DNA from: CAWEHQ01 sp051001995
GTDB lineage: Bacteria > Actinomycetota > Thermoleophilia > Solirubrobacterales > Thermoleophilaceae
NCBI GenBank assembly: GCA_051001995.1
Contig: JBPCMT010000225.1
Location: 1 to 10,906, forward strand
Length of the DNA: 10,906 bases
Direction of reading: 5' to 3'
Below the pieces are notes generated by a model, which saw only the letters and a list, made by a program, of their open reading frames with translations, did not search any database and had not been told where the DNA came from. Made by a program: the position numbers and the translations under genes. Numbering within the stretch: the stretch's first letter is position 1; the number at the start of each line of letters is the position of its first letter. This document shows, in pieces, positions 6,420 through 10,906 of this stretch.

Positions 6420-7204
6420 CAACGCCCCCTCCACTCCGGCTCTCGTTTCTCGAAGAAGGCCGTCACGCCCTCCACGACGTCCTCGGTCGACAGGGCGAGC
6501 GAGAGCTGCGCGTGGAGGAACTCGAGCGCGTCATGAAACGCCATGTCCTGCTGGCGGAACATCGCGTCCTTTCCGAGCCGCATCAGCGCCGGCGACTTGG
6601 AGGCGAGCTTCGCCGACCACTCGTCGACCGCCGTGGCGAACTCGTCCTCGGGCACGACGCGGTTCACGAGCCCGGCCGCGAGCGCCTCGCGAGCGGTCAT
6701 CCGCTCGCCGAGCAGGATCATCTCGTTGGTCTTCTTGCGCGGCACGTTGCGATAGATCAGGGTCATGATCATGAACGGGAACAGGCCGACGTTGATCTCG
6801 GGCGTGCCGAAGCCGGCGGTCTCCTTGGCGATCACGAGGTCGCAGGCCAGCGCGAGGCCCACCGAGCCGGCCAGCACGTGGCCGTTGGCCGCGCAGAGCG
6901 TCGGCTTGCCCAGCTCCCCGAGCAGCCGGAACAGGTGCACGAAGCGCTCCGAGCCGAAGTGCTTGTGCACGAGCGGCACGTCGCCGGAGAACCCCGACAG
7001 GTTCCCGCCCGAGGAGAAGATCCGCTCGTGCGACGAGGTCAGGACCACGCACCGCGCCGCCCCGTCGTCGCGCGCGCGCTCAAACCCGTGAATCAGCTCG
7101 CCGAGGAGCTCGTTCGAGAGCGCGTTGCGGGTCTCCGGCTGGTCGAGCGTGATCGTGGCCACGCCGGTATCGGCCAAGTCGTAGCGGATCGTGTCGTAGG
7201 CCAA
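6419..7204 (-). CDS. Enoyl-CoA hydratase/isomerase (crotonase) family protein
   Basis: A 261-residue crotonase-fold enzyme acting on acyl-CoA thioesters. The first oxyanion-hole segment is IFSSGGNLSGF (62-72) and the second is ANGHVLAGSVGLALACD (106-122). By alignment with rat enoyl-CoA hydratase, Glu164 is kept as Glu136 in FGTPEINVG, while the Glu144 position is Gly116. One-glutamate members include delta3-delta2-enoyl-CoA isomerases and others, so hydration is not assured. The C-terminal FFEKREPEWRG is typical. The start is TTG at 7204: it gives (M)AYDTIRYDL, the usual family N-terminus, and no ATG or GTG lies between the preceding gene's stop and this point. No clear Shine-Dalgarno precedes it. 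It heads the tightly coupled run into the ureohydrolase-like, carboxylase and MDR genes. Confidence 0.9.
   Translation of the reverse strand: MAYDTIRYDLADTGVATITLDQPETRNALSNELLGELIHGFERARDDGAARCVVLTSSHERIFSSGGNLSGFSGDVPLVHKHFGSERFVHLFRLLGELGKPTLCAANGHVLAGSVGLALACDLVIAKETAGFGTPEINVGLFPFMIMTLIYRNVPRKKTNEMILLGERMTAREALAAGLVNRVVPEDEFATAVDEWSAKLASKSPALMRLGKDAMFRQQDMAFHDALEFLHAQLSLALSTEDVVEGVTAFFEKREPEWRGR
6425..6432 (-). promoter_or_regulatory. Shine-Dalgarno for the ureohydrolase-family gene
   Basis: GGAGGGGG on the minus strand, within the last codons of the crotonase gene, lies 5 nt before the ATG at 6419. It selects that ATG over the GTG at 6434, which would overlap this site. Confidence 0.7.
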
Positions 7205-7256
7205 GCTGTCGTTCGCTGCGCAGAAAGTGAGAAGTGCTACTGACCGCCTCGCGATC

Positions 7257-7559
7257 CTACCCGGAACCGTCCCCGGCCGGAGTCCACGCCGCGCGCATGT
7301 CGACGCGTCCACCCCGGAAGGGAACGCCCTCCGACTCGAGCAGGCGCCGCTGGCGCTCCCCCTTCGCAAGCGAGCCGTCGGCGCGCACGACTCGCTGCCA
7401 GGGCACCGACGGGTCCCCGCACGCCGCGAGCACCAACCCCGCGAAGCGAGGGGCCCCCGGCGACAGGTCGCCGTAGGTCGTCACGAGCCCGCGCGGGACG
7501 GACCGCGCCCGAGCGAGGAGTGCCTCCGCGCGGCGGGAGCCGACCGTCCCAGAGCCCAT
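7257..7559 (-). CDS. Alkyltransferase-like protein (ATL), MGMT-type DNA-binding domain without the reactive Cys
   Basis: A 100-residue protein matching the DNA-binding domain of O6-methylguanine-DNA methyltransferase. The active-site PCHR motif reads PWQR (53-56), with Trp54 in place of the alkyl-accepting Cys. This is the hallmark of ATLs, which bind O6-alkylguanine, flip it out and recruit nucleotide excision repair rather than removing the alkyl group. Supporting features are RGLVTTYGDLS (23-33) with base-flipping Tyr29, a candidate intercalating Arg38, and VVRADGSLAKG (57-67). Length is normal for a stand-alone ATL. The ATG at 7559 is the start. A TACAGT -10-like element 6 nt upstream suggests a leaderless mRNA. 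It precedes the crotonase gene by 52 nt and may be its operon leader, though no functional link is obvious. Confidence 0.85.
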   Translation of the reverse strand: MGSGTVGSRRAEALLARARSVPRGLVTTYGDLSPGAPRFAGLVLAACGDPSVPWQRVVRADGSLAKGERQRRLLESEGVPFRGGRVDMRAAWTPAGDGSG

Positions 7560-7565
7560 TCGCTC

Positions 7566-7571
7566 ACTGTA
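7566..7571 (-). promoter_or_regulatory. Candidate -10 element for the ATL gene (leaderless)
   Basis: TACAGT on the minus strand fits TANNNT and ends 6 nt before the ATG at 7559, putting the expected transcription start on or next to the A of the ATG. No -35 match is visible. Leaderless transcripts of this layout are common in actinobacteria. Confidence 0.35.
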
Positions 7572-7611
7572 GGCGTCGGCGCTCGGGCGCGGCGGCGTGC
7601 CTGCGACGGCG

Positions 7612-7617
7612 TAGCCT
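7612..7617 (+). promoter_or_regulatory. Candidate -10 element for the small cassette gene (leaderless)
   Basis: TAGCCT fits TANNNT and ends 7 nt before the GTG at 7625, so transcription would begin at the start codon. No Shine-Dalgarno precedes that GTG, which agrees with a leaderless message. No -35 match is visible. Confidence 0.35.
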
Positions 7618-7624
7618 TCTCGGT

Positions 7625-7927
7625 GTGGACGCGCGCACGCTCACTGGACTCGACCGTCCGACGGCGTCGCTGCCGGGCGCGGATCTCGTCGAGCGCGGCC
7701 TTAAGGATCTTGCCGGGGGTGTCGAGTCGGAAGCGTCGCTGCTGGTTTCGATCGGTGCGCCGCGTCTGCGGCGGCTCGGCATCGAAGTGCCAAGCCCGAT
7801 CGCAGATCCCGAGCTCCGCCTCTACCGCTCGCTCGCCCGCTCGGACGCCGACTCGGCCCACAGTCGCTTCAACGCGCTCGTGCGCCGCCTCGTGAGCTTC
7901 GAGCGTGCGGCGTCGTGCGCGAGCTAG
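7625..7927 (+). CDS. Small hypothetical protein paired with a nucleotidyltransferase
   Basis: A predicted soluble 100-residue protein with no family I can name. It contains a hydrophobic-helical middle (LVERGLKDLAGG, then EASLLVSIGAPRLRRLGI) and a C-terminal helix with AHSRFNALVRRLVSFERA. No signal peptide, membrane segment or catalytic motif is visible. The GTG at 7625 is chosen because the region upstream in this frame is low-complexity Arg/Ser/Ala sequence lying antisense to the ATL gene, and because a -10-like TAGCCT sits just ahead. Its 3' end overlaps the nucleotidyltransferase gene by 13 nt, so the two are coupled. By gene order and size it is a candidate antitoxin or partner subunit. 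The role is inferred from context alone. Confidence 0.6.
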   Translation: MDARTLTGLDRPTASLPGADLVERGLKDLAGGVESEASLLVSIGAPRLRRLGIEVPSPIADPELRLYRSLARSDADSAHSRFNALVRRLVSFERAASCAS

Positions 7928-8436
7928 CCGACACCGATCGGATCGCGCGCTTCATGAAAGCGCTCGGAGAAGCTGCCCGAGAGGAGACTCACGCTCACCT
8001 CGTCGGTGGCGCGACGGCCGTCCTGTACGGCTGGCGGGCGACGACGATCGACGTCGACCTCAAGCTCGTTCCTGAGAGCGACAGCCTCCTCCGGGCGATT
8101 CCGCAGATCAAGGAGTCGCTGCAGCTCAACGTCGAGCTCGCCTCGCCGCCTGACTTCATCCCGGTGCCTGACGGCTGGGAGGACCGGGGCGCCTATGTGC
8201 GTCGCGAGGGCCGCGTCTCGTTCTTTCACTTCGACATCTACGCCCAAGCGCTCGCGAAGGTCGAGCGCGGTCATGCCCGTGACGTGGAGGACCTCGACGC
8301 GATGGTGGAGTACGGGCTCGTCGAGCCGGCTCGCGTGCGCGACTACTTCGCCCGGGTCGAGCCGCAGCTCTACCGCTTTCCAGCCCTCGACCCCGCCTCA
8401 TTTCGGAGGGCGGTCGAGGAACGCTTCGGTGGCTAG
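7915..8436 (+). CDS. Nucleotidyltransferase-fold protein (AbiEii/MNT-like, DUF6036-type)
   Basis: A 173-residue protein of the DNA polymerase beta-like nucleotidyltransferase superfamily. The core motif is present as HLVGGATAVLYGWR (28-41) followed by TTIDVDLKLV (43-52), giving Gly31-Gly32 and metal-binding Asp46 and Asp48. A third acid, Asp107, is in FFHFDIYA. The following ALAKVERGHARDVEDLDAM resembles the helical segment of AbiEii/MNT-type proteins. Such enzymes transfer NMP groups to RNA or protein and occur as toxins (AbiEii, MenT) or as antitoxins (MNT of HEPN-MNT). The GTG start at 7915 overlaps the upstream small gene; an internal ATG at residue 14 is less likely because it shortens the first helix. 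The cassette lies between the ATL and acyl-CoA dehydrogenase genes and looks like an accessory insertion. Superfamily is confident; polarity as toxin or antitoxin is not. Confidence 0.78.
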   Translation: MRELADTDRIARFMKALGEAAREETHAHLVGGATAVLYGWRATTIDVDLKLVPESDSLLRAIPQIKESLQLNVELASPPDFIPVPDGWEDRGAYVRREGRVSFFHFDIYAQALAKVERGHARDVEDLDAMVEYGLVEPARVRDYFARVEPQLYRFPALDPASFRRAVEERFGG

Positions 8437-8467
8437 CCGCGCCAACGGCAAGTAGGAAGCGCCACTG

Positions 8468-8496
8468 TTTACTTTATTCCACCGGTCCGGTAGCGT
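8468..8496 (+). promoter_or_regulatory. Promoter of the acyl-CoA dehydrogenase genes
   Basis: TTTACT (8468-8473) and TAGCGT (8491-8496) form a -35/-10 pair with a 17-bp spacer, in an AT-rich patch unusual for this window. Transcription would start near 8503, leaving a leader of about 40 nt that contains GGAGG at 8528-8532 ahead of the ATG at 8544. Both hexamers are imperfect, so the call is moderate. Confidence 0.5.
8481..8491. promoter_or_regulatory. Inverted repeat in the promoter spacer, candidate operator
   Basis: ACCGGTCCGGT is two 5-bp arms around a single central T. It lies between the proposed -35 and -10 hexamers and touches the first base of the -10. A repressor bound here would block RNA polymerase, as TetR-type fatty-acid regulators commonly do. 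CCGG-rich palindromes arise by chance in GC-rich DNA, so this is tentative. Confidence 0.35.
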
Positions 8497-8543
8497 CGCC
8501 GGGCTACTCGACCGCCGATCAAGCAACGGAGGCCCCAACCGAC

Positions 8544-9749
8544 ATGAGCTCCGCCGTATCGCCCGCCACCGACCAGAGCGTCCTCAAGCCGGACTACGGG
8601 TCCAAGCGGCGCCACTTCATCTTCACCGAAGAGCACGAGCGGCTGCGCGAGTCGATCGGCACGTTCGTCGAGCGCGAGCTTCAACCGCACGCGGAGAAGT
8701 GGGAGGAGACGACCTTCGAGAGCTGGGTCTTCCCGCGCATGGGCGAGCTCGGCTTCCTCGGCCTGTCCTACCCCGAGGAGTACGGCGGCCAGGGCGGCGA
8801 CTACTACTGCAACCTGATCCTCGCCGAGGAGATGACGAAGTCGAACTCGGGCGGGCTCGCGATGGGGATCGCGGTGCACACCGACATGGCCACGCCCCCG
8901 ATCCATCTCTTCGGTACCGAGCAGCAGAAGCAGCGCTACCTGGTCCCGGCGATCAAGGGCGAGAAGATCTCCTGCCTCGGGATCACCGAGCCGGGGGCGG
9001 GCTCGGACGTCTCCGCGATCCGCACGCGCGCCGTCCGCGACGGCGACGAGTACGTGATCAACGGGTCCAAGACCTACATCACCAACGGCCACCGCGCGGA
9101 CTTCATCGTGCTCGTGACCAAGACCGATGACGAGGCCGGCTACGACGGCTTCACGCTGTTCGTCGTGGACATGGACCTGCCCGGCGTCATCCGCGAGAAG
9201 AAGCTCGAGAAGCTCGGCATGCACGCCTCGGACACCGCGCTGCTCGCGTTCGACGACGTCCGCGTGACGGCCGACGCCGTCCTAGGCGAGATCGGCAAGG
9301 GCTTCTACCACATCATGTGGGAGCTCCAAGGCGAGCGCATGATCGGCGCCGCGGGCGCCGTCGCCGGCGCCCAGCGCGTGTTCGACAAGACGCTCCAGTA
9401 CGCGAAGGAGCGCGAGGCGTTCGGCCGCCAGATCGGGCACTTCCAGGTGATCCGCCACAAGTTCGCCGAGATGGCGACGAAGATCGAGAGCGCCCGCCAG
9501 CTCGTCTACACGACCGCCTGGCGGGTTCACAACGGCGACTACCCGGTGCGTGAGATCACGATCGCGAAGCTCTACGCCTCGCGGATCGCGGTCGAGGTCG
9601 CGGACGAGTGCATCCAGATCCACGGCGGCGCCGGGTACATGAAGGAGTACGGCGTCGAGCGCGTATGGCGCGACCTGCGCCTCAACCGGATCGGCGCCGG
9701 GACCGACGAGATCATGCTCGACGTGATCGGTCGCTCCTACGGGCTCTAG
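8544..9749 (+). CDS. Acyl-CoA dehydrogenase (isovaleryl-/long-chain-type active site)
   Basis: A complete 401-residue FAD-dependent acyl-CoA dehydrogenase, which introduces the 2,3 double bond into an acyl-CoA and passes electrons to ETF. The N-terminal helical domain (about 25-140) is followed by the beta-domain FAD motifs LGITEPGAGSD (145-155) and YITNG (178-182). The C-terminal domain has REAFGRQIGHFQ (290-301) and IQIHGGAGYMKEYGVER (357-373). The usual MCAD-type base (YEGT) is GAGT here (384-387). Glu264 in LQGERMIGA aligns with the helix-G base of isovaleryl-CoA dehydrogenase and LCAD, so a branched or longer substrate is plausible. The ATG at 8544 has GGAGG 11 nt upstream. A second, related dehydrogenase gene follows 46 nt later, probably on the same mRNA. 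The closest substrate cannot be fixed from sequence. Confidence 0.95.
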   Translation: MSSAVSPATDQSVLKPDYGSKRRHFIFTEEHERLRESIGTFVERELQPHAEKWEETTFESWVFPRMGELGFLGLSYPEEYGGQGGDYYCNLILAEEMTKSNSGGLAMGIAVHTDMATPPIHLFGTEQQKQRYLVPAIKGEKISCLGITEPGAGSDVSAIRTRAVRDGDEYVINGSKTYITNGHRADFIVLVTKTDDEAGYDGFTLFVVDMDLPGVIREKKLEKLGMHASDTALLAFDDVRVTADAVLGEIGKGFYHIMWELQGERMIGAAGAVAGAQRVFDKTLQYAKEREAFGRQIGHFQVIRHKFAEMATKIESARQLVYTTAWRVHNGDYPVREITIAKLYASRIAVEVADECIQIHGGAGYMKEYGVERVWRDLRLNRIGAGTDEIMLDVIGRSYGL

Positions 9750-9795
9750 TAGGCCGGGCGCGGGCGCGGCCTTCACCTTCGCGTCGAGCGCTTCG

Positions 9796-10906
9796 ATGGC
9801 GGGCCCCGTCCCCCCCTTCACGGCCGAGCACGAGCGCTTCCGCGCGGAGGCGCGCGAGTACGTCTCGAAAGAGCTGCGGCCGCGCGCCGCCGAGTGGGAG
9901 CGCAAGCGCTGGTTCCCGACCGAGGTCTTCGAGGAGCTTGCGGGGCACGGCTACCTCGGACTCAAGTACCCGCGCGAGTACGGCGGCCGCGGGGCCGACC
10001 ACGTGCTGGACGCGGTCTGGACCGAGGAGCTGCCGCGCTGCGGGTCCGGCGGACTGGCGGCGGCGATCGGGGCCCACACCGGGATCGCGACGCCGCCGGT
10101 GTGGAAGTTCGGTACCGAGGAGCAGAAGCGTCGCTTCCTGGCGCCGGCGATCCGCGGCGAGAAGATCGCGGCGCTCGGGATCACCGAGCCCGGCGCCGGC
10201 TCCGACGTGGCGGGCATCAGAACGCGCGCCCGGCGGGTTGACGGCGGCTACCTCGTCAGCGGGTCGAAGACCTACATCACGAACGGCGTCCGCGCGGACT
10301 TCGTGGTCACCGCCGTCAAGACGACCGACGAGGGCGGCCACCAGGGGCTCTCGTTCCTGCTGCTCGAGCGCGGCATGGAGGGCTTCACGGTGGCGGGCAA
10401 GCTCGAGAAGCTCGGCTGGCACGCGTCCGACACCGCCGAGCTGGCCTTCGACGAGGTCTTCGTGCCGGCGGAGAACCTGCTCGGCGAGGAGAACCGAGGC
10501 TTCTACCTGATCATGGCGAACTTCCAGTGGGAGCGGCTGCTGATGTCGCTTGGCGCGGTGGGCAGCATGCAGGCGTGCGTCGAGCGGACGCTGGCGGGGG
10601 GCGGCGGCTCCGGGGCGACCGCCGGGCCGGCGGTGGCCAACGGGCAGGCGGCGCGCCATGCCGTCGCCGAGATGGTCGTGCGGCTCGAGGCGGGACGCGC
10701 GCTCACCTACGAGGCGCTGCGCCGCTTCGCGCGCGGCGACGACGCCGTGCGCGAGGTCACGCTCGCCAAGCTCGCGACCCAGCGCGCCGCCTACGAGGTG
10801 GCGGAGTCGGCGCTGGCGCTGCGAGCCGCGGCCGGCGCCCCACCGGAGGAGCTCGCGGAGCTCGACCGCGCCGCCCGCGACAGCAGGCTCGGCCCGATCG
10901 GTGGCG
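9796..10906 (+). CDS. Acyl-CoA dehydrogenase paralogue with degenerate C-terminal domain (partial)
   Basis: A 370-codon open frame running off the window, paralogous to the preceding dehydrogenase. Shared features are LGITEPGAGSDV (127-138), YITNG (160-164), KLEKLGWHASDTAELAFDEV (202-221) and a helix-G Glu246 in NFQWERLL, the IVD/LCAD-type base. The C-terminal domain diverges. Where the neighbour has EREAFGRQIGHFQ, this one has a Gly/Ala-rich stretch around 268-284 without Arg-x-x-Phe-Gly. Where the neighbour has QIHGGAGYMKEYG, it has LRAAAGAPPEELA. Both lost motifs normally contact the FAD of the partner subunit. The frame remains open and ends in DSRLGPIGG, close to the expected C-terminus. 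The ATG at 9796 gives a normal N-terminus; the Shine-Dalgarno is weak. It may be a redox-altered enzyme or a partner subunit in a hetero-oligomer with the upstream dehydrogenase. Confidence 0.9.
   Translation, partial: MAGPVPPFTAEHERFRAEAREYVSKELRPRAAEWERKRWFPTEVFEELAGHGYLGLKYPREYGGRGADHVLDAVWTEELPRCGSGGLAAAIGAHTGIATPPVWKFGTEEQKRRFLAPAIRGEKIAALGITEPGAGSDVAGIRTRARRVDGGYLVSGSKTYITNGVRADFVVTAVKTTDEGGHQGLSFLLLERGMEGFTVAGKLEKLGWHASDTAELAFDEVFVPAENLLGEENRGFYLIMANFQWERLLMSLGAVGSMQACVERTLAGGGGSGATAGPAVANGQAARHAVAEMVVRLEAGRALTYEALRRFARGDDAVREVTLAKLATQRAAYEVAESALALRAAAGAPPEELAELDRAARDSRLGPIGG

Noticed and set aside
6221..7243. 340-codon plus-strand open frame opposite the crotonase gene
   Set aside because: Low-complexity Arg/Ala/Glu/His composition and full antisense overlap with a clear crotonase.
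8430..8460. Possible terminator after the nucleotidyltransferase gene
   Set aside because: GGCTAGCC is an 8-bp palindrome over the stop codon with no loop or T-run; no convincing hairpin follows.
8469..9224. 251-codon minus-strand open frame opposite the first acyl-CoA dehydrogenase
   Set aside because: Antisense shadow; it would also cover the promoter and start of a clear gene.
9752..9771. GC-rich inverted repeat after the first acyl-CoA dehydrogenase, possible terminator
   Set aside because: The stem is only 5 bp with a 10-nt GC loop and no T-run; the next gene starts 25 nt later in the same direction, so termination is unlikely.
9712..10659. 315-codon minus-strand open frame opposite the second acyl-CoA dehydrogenase
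   Set aside because: Antisense shadow of a gene with intact N-terminal dehydrogenase motifs.

Overview
The window is very GC-rich and gene-dense, with no non-coding stretch over 300 bases. The largest gap, about 107 bases, is the promoter region at 8437-8543. Base composition, frequent GTG/TTG starts, stop/start overlaps and a large load of acyl-CoA enzymes suggest a high-GC actinobacterium, possibly of the Thermoleophilia/Solirubrobacterales type. That placement is an inference; no RNA gene or phylogenetic marker is present.

Left arm (1-7559, all minus strand, read from high to low coordinates). The first gene is an alkyltransferase-like DNA-repair protein (7559-7257). It is followed by a crotonase (7204-6419), a ureohydrolase-fold protein (6419-5559), the carboxyltransferase subunit of an acyl-CoA carboxylase (5572-3989) and a zinc-less quinone oxidoreductase-type MDR (3992-3003). 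From crotonase to MDR the genes overlap at every junction (TGATG, 14 nt, CTGA), so they should be one translationally coupled operon. A small RHH/PIN toxin-antitoxin pair (2978-2263) sits next. After it come a beta-keto acid cleavage enzyme (BKACE, DUF849; 2210-1266) and an alpha-methylacyl-CoA racemase-like family III CoA-transferase (1269-37), coupled through GTGA. A further gene starts at 37 (TGATG) and leaves the window.

Right arm (7625-10906, plus strand). A two-gene cassette comes first: an unrecognised 100-residue protein overlapping an AbiEii/MNT-like nucleotidyltransferase, which together look like a toxin-antitoxin or defence-type pair. Next is a promoter with a short inverted repeat in its spacer, then two tandem acyl-CoA dehydrogenases. 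The second runs off the window and has lost FAD-binding motifs in its C-terminal domain.

Taken together, the catabolic genes supply acyl-CoA dehydrogenation, enoyl-CoA hydration or isomerisation, acyl-CoA carboxylation, 2-methylacyl-CoA epimerisation or CoA transfer, and C-C cleavage of a beta-keto acid. This resembles a branched-chain (Liu-like: dehydrogenase, carboxylase, hydratase, lyase) pathway in which BKACE could stand where HMG-CoA lyase normally does. The embedded ureohydrolase-fold protein suggests either a guanidino/amidino-substituted substrate or a non-hydrolytic role. No biotin carboxylase/BCCP subunit or regulator gene is visible. I found no CRISPR array, tRNA, rRNA, transposase or clear intrinsic terminator.
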